Source: Palsa-513 sp036510225
GTDB lineage: Bacteria; Actinomycetota; Thermoleophilia; Solirubrobacterales; Solirubrobacteraceae
Assembly: GCA_036510225.1 (NCBI GenBank)
Contig: DATCEH010000029.1
Span: 98,031-162,030 of the forward strand
DNA: 64,000 nt
Direction: 5' to 3'
The notes below the pieces were generated by a model that saw only the letters and a program-made list of their open reading frames with translations, ran no database searches and was not told the DNA's origin. Positions 56,164-64,000 of the stretch are shown here, in pieces. How positions within the stretch are numbered: the first letter of the stretch is position 1; the number at the start of each line of letters is the position of its first letter. The position numbers were made by a program, and so were the translations under genes.

Positions 56164-57730
56164 CGGCGGTGACCGGCGCCACTTCGACCCCGCCGATCGT
56201 CCGGATCGGCCCGGTGAAGCTTCGCCTCGCCGAGACGTAGTACCAGACGGTCACGATCAGCATCACGCCAATCGTGACAAGCGGGGCGTAGTTGACCGAC
56301 GACCAGGTGAAGCCCCTGCCGAAGAAGACACCGGCCGGGGAGGTCGGCAGGCAGAAGATGATCACGCAGATCCCGACCCAGGTGAACGCGATCGGGTTGA
56401 CCCACTTGTACCTGCGCCCGAGCGTCCACGGCCCGGGCTCGAAGGCGTCGCCCATCCGCCAGCGGAGGAAGACGGGGATCGTGTAGGCGATGTAGAGGCC
56501 GATCACCGCGATCGACGTGACGGCGAAGAAGGCCACCGGGTAGCCGGCCTTGTCGGGGAAGAAGGCCGGCAGCGTGACGAGCAGGGCGCAGACGACCACG
56601 AACAGCACAGACCAGGTCGGCGTCCTGTTCGGGCCCAGGCGCCGCCACAGCCTGTGGCCGGGGACGGCCCCGTCACGCGAGAAGGCGAACGTCATCCGCG
56701 AGGCGCTCGTCACACAGGCCATGCCGCAGAACAGCTGGCCGACCGTCGAGATGATCAGGACGGCCTTGGCCGCCGCCGAGCTCAGCGCGCTCTGGAGGAT
56801 GGCGATCGCCGGGAAGCCGGCCGATGAGATCGTGCTGGTCGCGTTCCTCTGGACGGCGAAGGTCAGCGCGAGCAGCACGATCCAGCCGATCACGGCCGAG
56901 TAGAAGACCGACCGCCAGACGCCCTTCGGCGCGGACTCGGCCGCGCCGTGGGTCTCCTCGGAGACGTGGGCCGACGCGTCGTAGCCGGTGATCGTGTACA
57001 TCGTCAGGAGAAAGCCGAGCGGGAGGATGTAGAACCAGTACATGTGCGAGCCGAAGGCCGTCCCGTTGCGCCGGTGGGTGAAGACGTACGCGAGGCTGGC
57101 ATGGTGGCTCGGCACGAGGATCAGGATCACGACGATCACCGCGACGCCGATCACGTGCCACCAGACCGAGACGGCATTGAACAGCGAGACGAGATGGCTC
57201 GAGAAGACGTTGATCAGGCCGTGGACGATCAGGATCAGCGCGAACAGGGCGAACACGACGTGGGCGTTGTACTTGACGTCGGTCGACGTGAAGTTGAAAC
57301 CGAAGTGCAGGTTGTATGAGACGAGCAGCGCCTGGAGGAACGAGGCCGCCGCGTAGTCGACCGAGGCGACGACCGCGACCAGCCCGACGAGGTTGAACCA
57401 GCCCGTGAACCAGCCCCACCCTGGGCCGCCGAGCTTCGACGCCCAGTAGTAGATCCCCCCAGCCGTCGGGAATGCCGAGGCGAGCTCTGACATCGAGAAG
57501 GCGACCATCAGGATGAACACGCTGATCACCGGCCAGCCGATCGAGATCGCGACCGGGCCGCCGTCGTTGAAGGCCTGCCCGTAGGTCGTGAAGCAGCCGG
57601 CCAGGACAGAGATGATCGAGAACGAGATCGCGAAGTTCGAGAAGCTGCTCCAGCCGCGCTTGAGCTCCTGCTTGTAGCCCATCTCCGCGAGGCGCTGCTC
57701 GTCTGCACTCAGAGTCTCCGTGGCCGCCAT
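56156..57730 (-). CDS. APC-family amino acid/amine permease
   Basis: This 524-aa protein has about twelve membrane helices. It opens with the family hallmark YKQELKRGWSSFSNFAISFS followed by LAGCFTTYG. AFPTAGGIYYWASKLGGPGW and TITGYDASAHVSEETHGAAE are further APC signatures. The latter stretch is typical of the subgroup that imports GABA, ethanolamine or polyamines. It is the first gene of the permease-ALDH-SDR set and lies 128 bp after the regulator gene. Confidence 0.92.
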   Translation of the reverse strand: MAATETLSADEQRLAEMGYKQELKRGWSSFSNFAISFSIISVLAGCFTTYGQAFNDGGPVAISIGWPVISVFILMVAFSMSELASAFPTAGGIYYWASKLGGPGWGWFTGWFNLVGLVAVVASVDYAAASFLQALLVSYNLHFGFNFTSTDVKYNAHVVFALFALILIVHGLINVFSSHLVSLFNAVSVWWHVIGVAVIVVILILVPSHHASLAYVFTHRRNGTAFGSHMYWFYILPLGFLLTMYTITGYDASAHVSEETHGAAESAPKGVWRSVFYSAVIGWIVLLALTFAVQRNATSTISSAGFPAIAILQSALSSAAAKAVLIISTVGQLFCGMACVTSASRMTFAFSRDGAVPGHRLWRRLGPNRTPTWSVLFVVVCALLVTLPAFFPDKAGYPVAFFAVTSIAVIGLYIAYTIPVFLRWRMGDAFEPGPWTLGRRYKWVNPIAFTWVGICVIIFCLPTSPAGVFFGRGFTWSSVNYAPLVTIGVMLIVTVWYYVSARRSFTGPIRTIGGVEVAPVTAGG

Positions 57731-57858
57731 CCGCCCTCCTCAGGGGGAAAAGGTTTGTTCATCCTTCCTTATCGGCGCACGATACGCCCGCGACGGCGGA
57801 AGTCAACCCCGCCCGAGTCACAGCCCGCCGGCTGGAATGCCGGGTCCGGCGCCGGCCG

Positions 57859-58578
57859 TCAACCGGCCGGAAGCAGCCCGGCCAAGACGTGCTCGGTTGC
57901 GCGAATGTGCTCGGCCATGACGAGGACCGCACGGGCCTCGTCGCGCTCGCGCAGGGCCGCCAGCAGCCGGCGGTGCTGGGCGTTGGAGGAGGCCAGGACG
58001 TCGTGCGGGTGGGCGATGAACGAGATCAGTCCGGTCATCGACCCCTGGATCTCGGTCATCGCCTTGATCAGGCGTGGATTGCCGGTCGCCTCGGCGACCC
58101 CGACGTGGAGATGGATGTCGGCCCGGCGGTAGGCGGCGAAGTCGTCGAGCGTGGAGTCGAGGGCGTCGACGACGGCGTCCAGGCCGTCCAGCGCGTCGGG
58201 AGTCGCCCGCTCGGCCGCGAGCAGGGCAACCCCGAGTTCGACGACGAGCCGCTCGTCGCAGACATCGCGCCAGTCCTCGAGCAGCTCGGCCGACGGCGGC
58301 GCCGCCGGGGGCTGGGGATCGGCGACGAACGTGCCGCCGCCGCGACCGCGGATCGCACGGAGGTGGCCGCTCTCCGAGAGGGCGGCGAGGGCCTGGCGGA
58401 GGGTGGAGCGGGCGATCCCCAGGAGCGCGCAGAGCTCCCGCTCTGGAGGCAGCTGGGTACCCGGGGCGAGCAGGCCGAGCTTGATCGCCGTGCCGAGGCG
58501 ATCGACGGTCTCCTCGAGCGCGGTCTGTGAGCGGACCGGTGCGAAGACGACATCCGGGGAGACGAGGATCTCGGTCAC
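57859..58578 (-). CDS. FadR-type GntR-family regulator of the amine cluster
   Basis: GTG 58578 overlaps the stop of the glutamine-synthetase-like gene (GTGA) and gives 239 aa. The N-terminal winged helix has PGTQLPPERELCALLGIARS followed by TLRQALAALSESGHL and RGRGGGTFVA. The C-terminal FCD domain (DIHLHVGVAEATGNPRLIKA, HRRLLAALRERDEARA) carries the Asp/His metal-site residues. It likely senses a pathway intermediate and controls the cluster on both sides. Confidence 0.92.
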   Translation of the reverse strand: MTEILVSPDVVFAPVRSQTALEETVDRLGTAIKLGLLAPGTQLPPERELCALLGIARSTLRQALAALSESGHLRAIRGRGGGTFVADPQPPAAPPSAELLEDWRDVCDERLVVELGVALLAAERATPDALDGLDAVVDALDSTLDDFAAYRRADIHLHVGVAEATGNPRLIKAMTEIQGSMTGLISFIAHPHDVLASSNAQHRRLLAALRERDEARAVLVMAEHIRATEHVLAGLLPAG

Positions 58579-59903
58579 AGGCGCTCGAATCCGCGGACCC
58601 GCTCCCAGTCGGTGACGGCGGCGGCGTACGCGGCCAACTCGACGTCGGCGGCGTTCACGTAGTGGTCGACCACGTCGTCTCCGAGGGCCGCTCGGGCGAC
58701 GGCACTCCCGGCGAACAGGTCGCGGGCTTCGGCGAGCGACCCCGGAAGGCGGGGCTCATCGCCGGCGAGGTAGGCGTTGCCCTCGTAGGCCGGGCCGAGC
58801 TCGACGCCCTGCTCGACGCCGTGCAGACCGGCCGCGATGATCGCCGAGAGCGCCATGTACGGGTTGAGGTCTGCTCCTCCGGCCCGATTCTCAAACCGCA
58901 GCGACGCCCCGTGTCCGACGACTCGCAGCGAGCAGGTCCGGTTGTCGTGGCCCCAGGCGACCGTGGTCGGCGCGAAGCTTGCCGACGCGTACCGCTTGTA
59001 GGAGTTGATGTTCGGCGCGAGGAGGAGCGTCAGCTCCCGCAGGCAGGCGAGCTGCCCGGCGAGGAAGTGGTCGAAGACGGCCCGGTCACGGGCGAACAAC
59101 GGGCCGTCGGCATCGGCCAGCGAGAAGTGGATGTGGCACGAGTTCCCCTCCCGGTCGTCGTACTTCGCCATGAACGTGATCGCCATGCCCTCGTCCGCGG
59201 CGATCTCCTTCGCGCCGTTCTTGTAGACCGCGTGGTCGTCGGCCGTCCGCAGGGCGTCGGCGTAGCGGAAGTTGATCTCGTGCTGGCCGAGGTTGCACTC
59301 GCCCTTGGAGTCCTCCACCAGCATCCCCGCCCCCTCCATCGAGTTGCGGATCCGGCGGATCAGGGGCTCGACACGGGCGGTCCCGAGCAGGGAGTAGTCG
59401 ACGTTGTAGAGGTTGGCCGGCGCGAGGTCGTAGTAGCGCTTGTGCCAGGCCTCCTCGTACGTGTCGCGGTAGACGTTGAACTCGAGCTCGGTTCCCGCGT
59501 TCGCCGTCCATCCCCGCTCGCCGAGGCGGGCGAGCTGGCGGCGGAGGACCTGCCGCGGCGACGCGACGACGTCCGAGCCGTCCTGCCAGACGACGTCGGC
59601 CAGGCACAGCACGGTCCCGTCCTGCCACGGCACGCGGCGCAGCGTGGCGAGATCCGGGCGCATCACGAAGTCCCCGTAGCCGCGCTCCCACGAGGCCATC
59701 GCGTACCCGTCGACCGTCGCCATCTCGACGTCGACCGCCAGCAGGTAGTTGCAGCCCTCCGCCCCGTGGTCGGCGACCTCCGCGAGGAAGTGGCGGGCCG
59801 ACATGCGCTTGCCCTGGAGGCGGCCCTGGATGTCGGTGATCGCCAGGAGCACGGTGTCGATCAGTCCCCGTCCGACATCGCTTCTGAGCTCCTCGAGCGT
59901 CAT
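58575..59903 (-). CDS. Glutamine-synthetase-like gamma-glutamyl-amine ligase (PuuA/GlnA4-like)
   Basis: The 442-aa enzyme has the GS fold. The ATP/metal motifs include NAGTELEFNVY, KGECNLGQHEINFRYADALR, then FMAKYDDREGNSCHIHFSLA. The later NINSYKRYASASFAPTTVAW and RVVGHGASLRFENRAGGADL match GS-like ligases rather than true GlnA, which has a different tail. Such enzymes attach glutamate to putrescine or ethanolamine as the first step of catabolism. Its partners downstream (regulator, permease, aldehyde dehydrogenase) support that. Which amine is used cannot be read from the sequence. Confidence 0.9.
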   Translation of the reverse strand: MTLEELRSDVGRGLIDTVLLAITDIQGRLQGKRMSARHFLAEVADHGAEGCNYLLAVDVEMATVDGYAMASWERGYGDFVMRPDLATLRRVPWQDGTVLCLADVVWQDGSDVVASPRQVLRRQLARLGERGWTANAGTELEFNVYRDTYEEAWHKRYYDLAPANLYNVDYSLLGTARVEPLIRRIRNSMEGAGMLVEDSKGECNLGQHEINFRYADALRTADDHAVYKNGAKEIAADEGMAITFMAKYDDREGNSCHIHFSLADADGPLFARDRAVFDHFLAGQLACLRELTLLLAPNINSYKRYASASFAPTTVAWGHDNRTCSLRVVGHGASLRFENRAGGADLNPYMALSAIIAAGLHGVEQGVELGPAYEGNAYLAGDEPRLPGSLAEARDLFAGSAVARAALGDDVVDHYVNAADVELAAYAAAVTDWERVRGFERL

Positions 59904-59975
59904 CCTCCTGAAGGTATCGGGAGCGCAACTTTCAGCGCAAGGCCGAACCGCTCCGGAGACACGCGGCGGCGGTCG

Positions 59976-61442
59976 TCAGCCGCGCGCGCCCTCGGGGATC
60001 GCGCCGACCTCGACCAGCTCGTCGCCGTCGTCACCGCCGACTCCCTGCCGAGGCGGGACGACCGTCGCCCGGGCGCGCGGGACGATCCACGCGGCGATCA
60101 GGCAGACCGCGAGAAATCCGGTCGCCATCGCGAAGGTCTCCGTGAAGCCGGTCACGGTCGGCAGGCCGTGGGCGACGTGCTCGGCGATGAAGGTCGCCGA
60201 GATCTGCCCGCCGAGGGCGCCGCCGAGCGTGCGCATCACGGTGTTCATGCCGCTCGCGACACCCGTCTGGTGGCTTGGGACGGCCTGGACGATCAGGTTG
60301 CCGAGGGCCGCGAACGCGAGGCCGATCCCGACGCCGAGGAGGGCGGCGGCGATCAGGAGCTCGTAGGGATGCTTGTGCGCGGCGGCGAGCAGCGCGAACG
60401 ACCCCGTCGCGAAGGCGGTCCCGACGATCAGGGCCGCCCGGGAGCCGAACCTCGCGGAGATCGCCCCGGCCTTGACGCCGAGGATCGTCATCGTGATCGT
60501 CGCCGGGAGGAGGTAGAGGCCGGAGACGACGACCGAGGCCCCGAAGCCGAAGCCGGTGCTCTTGGGGAGCTGGGCGAACTGGGGGAAGACGATGAACGAC
60601 GCGTACATCCCGGCGCCGAGCAGGAACGCGGCGAGGTTGGTCGTCCAGACGCCGCGTACCCGCATCATCGTCATGTCGACGAGCGGGTCCCGGCTGCGTG
60701 CCTCGACGGTGATCCAGACGCCGATGAAGACGAAGCCGGCGAGCATCAGGAGGAGCGTCTTGGGTCCTCCCCACCCCCAGATCGTCGTCTCGGAGATCGC
60801 GAGCAGGACGGCTGAGATGCCGATCGTCATGAGGGCGGCGGCCAGCCAGTTGACCTTGCCGGGGACGCGGACCGGCGACTCGGGGACGTAGCGCCAGGTC
60901 GCGGCCGCGGCGATCAGGATCAGGACGAGCGGGAACCAGAACAGCCAGTGGTAGCTGAGGTGCTGGATGATCGGGCCGGCCAGGACGATCCCGATGCCAC
61001 CGCCGACGCCGAGGATCGCCGAGAGCAGGCCGATCGCGCCGGCGACCTTCTCGCGGGGGAACTCGTCGCGGACGATCCCGAACGCGAGCGGGAAGATCCC
61101 ACCGCCGGCGCCCTGGATGACCCGGCCGATGATGATCGGGATCAGCGAGCTCGAGACGGCGGCGAGCACCGTTCCTCCGGCGAGGATGCCGAGCGTCCAG
61201 AGCAGGAGGCGCTCCTTCCCGTACATGTCGCCGAGCCGCCCGAGAATCGACGTCCCGACCGACGCGGCGAGCAGGTACCCGGTCAGCAGCCAGGCGATCC
61301 CGGTCTCCGTGGTGTGGAGGTCGTGCTGCATCGTCGGGAGTGCCGGGACGACCAGCGAGCTGAGCATCGCGTAGGCCATCCCGCCGAGGGCGAGCACGGC
61401 GAGCGTGACGTTCGGGTGCGATCGTTTGGCTGTCGTGGTCAT
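59976..61442 (-). CDS. MFS transporter, DHA2-type drug exporter
   Basis: The 488-aa protein has about fourteen hydrophobic segments. Motifs include MLSSLVVPALPTMQHDLHTT and the A-motif loop GRLGDMYGKERLLLW. GGGIFPLAFGIVRDEFPREK (motif C region) and the segment GVASGMNTVMRTLGGALGGQ are also present. These are typical of the EmrB/QacA family. It is divergent from a TetR gene across an 85-bp region with two palindromes, so it is likely an inducible exporter. Confidence 0.93.
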   Translation of the reverse strand: MTTTAKRSHPNVTLAVLALGGMAYAMLSSLVVPALPTMQHDLHTTETGIAWLLTGYLLAASVGTSILGRLGDMYGKERLLLWTLGILAGGTVLAAVSSSLIPIIIGRVIQGAGGGIFPLAFGIVRDEFPREKVAGAIGLLSAILGVGGGIGIVLAGPIIQHLSYHWLFWFPLVLILIAAAATWRYVPESPVRVPGKVNWLAAALMTIGISAVLLAISETTIWGWGGPKTLLLMLAGFVFIGVWITVEARSRDPLVDMTMMRVRGVWTTNLAAFLLGAGMYASFIVFPQFAQLPKSTGFGFGASVVVSGLYLLPATITMTILGVKAGAISARFGSRAALIVGTAFATGSFALLAAAHKHPYELLIAAALLGVGIGLAFAALGNLIVQAVPSHQTGVASGMNTVMRTLGGALGGQISATFIAEHVAHGLPTVTGFTETFAMATGFLAVCLIAAWIVPRARATVVPPRQGVGGDDGDELVEVGAIPEGARG

Positions 61443-61485
61443 CGGCGTCGATGTGGGAGGCGCCTCGACCGCGGGGCCGTCGCGG

Positions 61486-61539
61486 CGGAATGCGCGTTCC
61501 GGAGTCGCAGACCACTAGAGTAGCGGAATGGTCATTCCG
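61486..61539. promoter_or_regulatory. Two TetR operators in the MFS/tetR divergent region
   Basis: CGGAATG-GT-CATTCCG (61524-61539) is a perfect 7-bp inverted repeat that contains the tetR start codon (ATG 61528). A second, near-perfect copy CGGAATGCGCGTTCCG is at 61486-61501. The centres lie 38 bp apart. A TAGAGT-like -10 just before 61524 suggests a leaderless tetR transcript. Confidence 0.7.
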
Positions 61540-62208
61540 GCTCTGGCGACGACGATCTGCTGGTCGGAGCTGAACGCCGAGGACAAGCGAAGGCGGCTGC
61601 TCCGCGCGGCGGGCGACGTCTTCGCCAGGGACGGCCTCGACGCGCCGATGCCGGCGATCGCGACCGCCGCGTGCGCGGGCATCGGCAGCGTCTACCGGCA
61701 GTTCCCGTCCAAGCACGACCTCCTGGCCGCGCTCGTGATCGAGCGCCTGAGGGAGGTGCGAGAGAACGTCGACGCCGCCCTGTCGGGGACCGAGGGCCCG
61801 TGGGCCGCCCTGACCGGCCTGCTGTGGACGCTGGTCGAGCGCCAGTCCGGCGACGACGTCCTCGGCGAGGCGATCGCCACGGTCTCGGACGATCCGGCCG
61901 TCCAGGAGGCCCGGGCGACGACGGTCACGGCGATGGGTCGCCTGCTCGCGGCCGCACAGGCCGAGGGCCGGGCCCGCGCGGACGCCACGACCCTCGACCT
62001 GCAGCTCGTCTTCGCCGCGACCGGGGCCGCCGCCCAGCTCGAGCCGGGTGCCTGGAGGCGGATGCTCGAGCTGGGAATCGACGCCCTGGCGGCAGCCGGG
62101 CCGACTCGCCCCCCGGACGCTCGAGAGCTCGACGGGCTTGCGACTGATCGAGCGAGCGTCCTTCGACGTGACACGAACGTCGTTCGACACGAACGGCGTT
62201 CGTCCTGA
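61528..62208 (+). CDS. TetR-family regulator of the MFS exporter
   Basis: The 226-aa protein has the TetR HTH (DKRRRLLRAAGDVFARDGLD, then AACAGIGSVYRQFPSKHDLL with the recognition helix) and a helical ligand domain. The start ATG lies inside a palindromic operator; no other plausible start exists before the HTH, which supports leaderless translation and tight self-repression. The C-terminus ends in an Arg-rich tail (RHERRSS). The effector is probably a substrate of the exporter. Confidence 0.9.
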   Translation: MVIPALATTICWSELNAEDKRRRLLRAAGDVFARDGLDAPMPAIATAACAGIGSVYRQFPSKHDLLAALVIERLREVRENVDAALSGTEGPWAALTGLLWTLVERQSGDDVLGEAIATVSDDPAVQEARATTVTAMGRLLAAAQAEGRARADATTLDLQLVFAATGAAAQLEPGAWRRMLELGIDALAAAGPTRPPDARELDGLATDRASVLRRDTNVVRHERRSS

Positions 62209-62234
62209 CCTGAAACGGACTCGAGAGGTCATCC

Positions 62235-62344
62235 GCCTCGCCCGGCGATCCCATCCGTTTCGCCCGGCGATCCCATCCGCCTCGCCCGGCGATCCCATCC
62301 GCCTCGCCCGGCGATCCCATCCTCCTGGCTAGGCGATTCCGAGC
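62235..62344. repeat. 22-bp minisatellite, four copies plus a degenerate fifth, between convergent genes
   Basis: Units at 62235, 62257, 62279 and 62301 read GCCTCGCCCGGCGATCCCAT-CC with almost no change (the second starts GTTT). The next 22 bp (62323-62344) match at about 14 positions and contain the stop codon of the HAD gene. The array seems to have grown by tandem duplication of the end of that gene. Confidence 0.88.
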
Positions 62345-63009
62345 AGACCGGGGAGGTCTGCCATGTCGGTGAACGGCTCTCCGCCCTCGGCGGCGAGCTC
62401 GGCGGGGCGGGTCTCGCCGGCGAAGGCCAGGGCTCGCATGCCGGCGGCGACGGCCGCCTGGACGCCGGCGATGCTGTCCTCGACGACGGCCGTGGTCGCC
62501 GGGTCGAAGCCCATCCGGCCGGCCGCGTAGAGGAACAGATCGGGCGCCGGCTTGCCGGCGGCGACTTCGGTCGCGCTGAAGATCCGCCCTTCGAAGCGGT
62601 CCCAGAGACCCGTGCTCCGGAGCGTGACCTCCATTTTGTGGTGGGGCCCGCTCGACGCGACGCAGGACGGCAGGTCGATCCGGTCGAGGGCGTCGACGAT
62701 CCCGGCGACCGGGTCGAGCTCGACCCGGAAGATCGGCTCGATCTCGGCGTAGTAGCGGTCGCCCACGTCGAAGGCGAGCGGCCCACCCAGGCGGCGGGTG
62801 GCGTCGGCGAGCACGGACTTCATCGCGCGGCCGCGGTAGTGGCGCAGGCAGTCGTCGAGCGTCGTCGGGAGGCCGGCCTCGGTCAGCAACCTGGCGAGCA
62901 CGCGGTTGGAGATCGGCTCGGTGTCGACGAGGACGCCGTCGCAGTCGAAGATCACGCTCCGGATCACCCGGTCGGAGGCTATCCGCTCAGCAGGTGATCG
63001 ACCGGTCAC
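62329..63009 (-). CDS. HAD-family hydrolase (beta-phosphoglucomutase-like, subfamily IA)
   Basis: The 226-aa protein shows the four HAD motifs. VIFDCDGVLVDTEPISN has the DxD nucleophile, and VASSGPHHKMEV provides the Ser. GKPAPDLFLYAAGRMG provides the Lys, and AVVEDSIAGVQAAVAAGMRA the acidic pair. A helical cap between motifs I and II fits subfamily IA sugar-phosphate phosphatases or mutases. It converges on the tetR gene, with the 22-bp repeats at its 3' end. The substrate is open. Confidence 0.92.
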   Translation of the reverse strand: MTGRSPAERIASDRVIRSVIFDCDGVLVDTEPISNRVLARLLTEAGLPTTLDDCLRHYRGRAMKSVLADATRRLGGPLAFDVGDRYYAEIEPIFRVELDPVAGIVDALDRIDLPSCVASSGPHHKMEVTLRSTGLWDRFEGRIFSATEVAAGKPAPDLFLYAAGRMGFDPATTAVVEDSIAGVQAAVAAGMRALAFAGETRPAELAAEGGEPFTDMADLPGLLGIA

Positions 63010-63040
63010 CCCGTGCCGTGGACCAGGGTCGCGGGCCGTC

Positions 63041-63046
63041 TAGGCT
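63041..63046 (+). promoter_or_regulatory. Probable -10 element of a leaderless DUF2277 transcript
   Basis: TAGGCT ends 7 bp before ATG 63054, the distance expected when transcription starts at the start codon. There is no ribosome site before this gene. Confidence 0.4.
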
Positions 63047-63053
63047 ATGTGGC

Positions 63054-63323
63054 ATGTGCCGAAACATCAGAACACTCCACAACTTCGACCCACCGGCGAC
63101 CGACGACGAGGTCCGGGCGGCTGCAACCCAGTACGTCCGCAAGATCAGCGGGGCCGCCCGACCGTCGCAGGCCAACGCCGCGGCCTTCGAGCGGGCGGTC
63201 GACGCGGTGACCGAGGCATCCCGGACGCTGCTCGCCGAGCTCGTCACGAGCGCCCCGCCCCGCGACCGGGATGTCGAGGCGGCGAAGGCCCGGGCCCGCT
63301 TCGAGCGCCGGCAGGTCGCCTGA
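63054..63323 (+). CDS. DUF2277 family protein
   Basis: This 89-aa protein begins MCRNIRTLHNFDPPATDDEV and continues YVRKISGAARPSQANAAAF, which is the DUF2277 pattern with its invariant MCRNI start. The family has a conserved small fold of unknown function, common in Actinobacteria and plants. The frame extends upstream to 62994, but the MCRNI start is decisive. Confidence 0.92.
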   Translation: MCRNIRTLHNFDPPATDDEVRAAATQYVRKISGAARPSQANAAAFERAVDAVTEASRTLLAELVTSAPPRDRDVEAAKARARFERRQVA

Positions 63324-63369
63324 ACCTCAGCCCGGAGTGCCGCTGAGCCTTCGGTGAGAGACTTCGCGC

Positions 63370-64000
63370 GTGGCCCGAGTGGGAACCCAGGCGCTGCGCG
63401 AGATGCGCCGGGCCCGCCGACGGCGGGCATACGCACAACTCGACTGGATCGACGCGGTCTATCGGGTCTACGTGACGGCGGTCCTCTCGGCCCTGGCGAC
63501 GAGCTTCATCTCCGGCATCGTGGGAGGTCGGCCGGTTACGCCGACCGAGCTGTCACGAGCGCTCGAATTCGGGCCGGCCCTGGGCGGGCTGGTGGTGGCC
63601 GGGGCGATCGCGGCCGGGCTGCGCTCGGGCGGGCGGGGCGGTCCGCTCGTCCTGCTGCCGGCTGACGTGACGATCGTCCTGCTGGCTCCGATTCCCCGGG
63701 CGGTCGCCCTGCGGGGGGTGGCGGTCCGCCAACTGCGCTTCAGCGGCTTCCTCGGGGCGGTGATCGGGATGATCGCCGGCAACCTCGCGGCCCAGCGGCT
63801 GCCCGGGGCCTACGCGGCGTGGGTCGCCTCGGCCGGCGTGGCCGGCCTGATCACGGGCCTGGCGTTCACCGGGTCGGCGCTGCTCGCGTCGGGTCTGCGG
63901 CTCGGCCGGCGGGTGGCAGGCCTGCTCGCGGCGGTCGTCGTCGGTTGGTCGGTCGCGGATCTGCTCGGCCGGACGGCGACCTCGCCGGCGAGCTTCCTCG
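63370..64000 (+). CDS. Membrane protein, ABC-exporter-like, partial at window end
   Basis: GTG 63370 opens a frame (MARVGTQALREMRRARRRRA) that stays open to the end of the window, giving 210 residues. A basic N-terminal part is followed by hydrophobic segments, among them YVTAVLSALATSFISGIVGG, GLVVAGAIAAGLRSG and RFSGFLGAVIGMIAGNLAA. The stretch LLPADVTIVLLAPIPRAVAL resembles permeases of ABC exporters with long cytosolic loops. The 3' end and any partner ATPase are off-window. The family is uncertain. Confidence 0.6.
   Translation, partial: MARVGTQALREMRRARRRRAYAQLDWIDAVYRVYVTAVLSALATSFISGIVGGRPVTPTELSRALEFGPALGGLVVAGAIAAGLRSGGRGGPLVLLPADVTIVLLAPIPRAVALRGVAVRQLRFSGFLGAVIGMIAGNLAAQRLPGAYAAWVASAGVAGLITGLAFTGSALLASGLRLGRRVAGLLAAVVVGWSVADLLGRTATSPASFL

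Noticed and set aside
58527..60815. 762-codon plus-strand frame opposite the glutamine-synthetase-like and MFS genes
   Set aside because: It overlaps two well-supported genes and has Arg/Asp/Gly-rich content without family features.
60031..62298. 755-codon minus-strand frame across the MFS, tetR and repeat regions
   Set aside because: It is in the wrong frame to the MFS gene, antisense to tetR, and rich in Arg and Asp only.
62235..62344. CRISPR array
   Set aside because: The 22-bp units are directly adjacent with no spacers, so this is a minisatellite.

Overview
The window is very GC-rich, densely coded DNA with frequent GTG starts, 1-25 bp gene overlaps and many high-GC Actinobacteria-type families (MoxR/DUF58/DUF4129, tandem Usp, DUF2277, GlxA-type AraC regulators, a FadR-type regulator beside a glutamine-synthetase-like enzyme). 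The secreted proteins with Ig/PKD repeats and Ala/Thr/Pro-rich linkers suggest the class Thermoleophilia (Solirubrobacterales-like). The taxonomy is inferred from style, not from a marker gene.

The layout has four parts. (1) 1-13.2 kb is a plus-strand DNA-processing and defence region. It holds the end of a HerA-like ATPase, overlapping SbcD and SbcC genes, a second Rad50/RloC-like ATPase with a small HEPN-like partner, and a large fused type IIG restriction-methyltransferase. (2) 13.3-39.3 kb is bounded by two direct repeats of about 150 bp. Each ends in an identical 51-bp segment that folds as the 3' half of tRNA-Thr(GGT), so this looks like a 25.9-kb tRNA-targeted island, probably stacked next to another element on the left. 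Nearly all its intact genes lie on the minus strand. From 36.1 kb down to 20.2 kb thirteen genes are joined by overlaps or gaps of 22 bp or less. They are a 79-aa protein, a 1511-aa sigma/zinc-finger/transmembrane/ectodomain fusion, a CHRD lipoprotein, a PKD surface protein, an ExbB/TolQ-like protein, a DUF2149 protein, two permeases and an ATPase of the molybdate/tungstate type, a Tat lipoprotein binding protein, a small membrane protein, a zinc-ribbon anchored protein, a large Ig-repeat secreted protein and a MerR-Mop regulator. A MoxR-DUF58-DUF4129 set and two envelope proteins follow. (3) 36-39 kb and 45-51 kb hold many broken genes (lipoprotein, VapC, Ig fragment, PLDc_N protein, GAF-GGDEF protein, alcohol dehydrogenase). 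(4) 39.3-64 kb looks like ordinary chromosome. It has small regulator/enzyme pairs, a ClC channel, an ABC exporter, a gamma-glutamylation pathway for amines (glutamine-synthetase-like enzyme, FadR-type regulator, amino-acid permease, aldehyde dehydrogenase, SDR) and an MFS/TetR pair with visible operators.

The best candidate for an undescribed system is the 16-kb operon at 20.2-36.1 kb. It reads as a cell-envelope uptake apparatus. A membrane-anchored sigma/anti-sigma fusion could sense the outside. A PKD surface protein next to an ExbB-like and an ExbD-like (DUF2149) protein suggests proton-motive energisation of an envelope process in an organism expected to lack a TonB-type outer membrane. 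The ABC importer and Mop-domain regulator point to an oxyanion such as molybdate or tungstate. A second candidate is the SMC-like ATPase plus HEPN-like protein at 5.9-8.7 kb, a possible two-gene counterpart of RloC.
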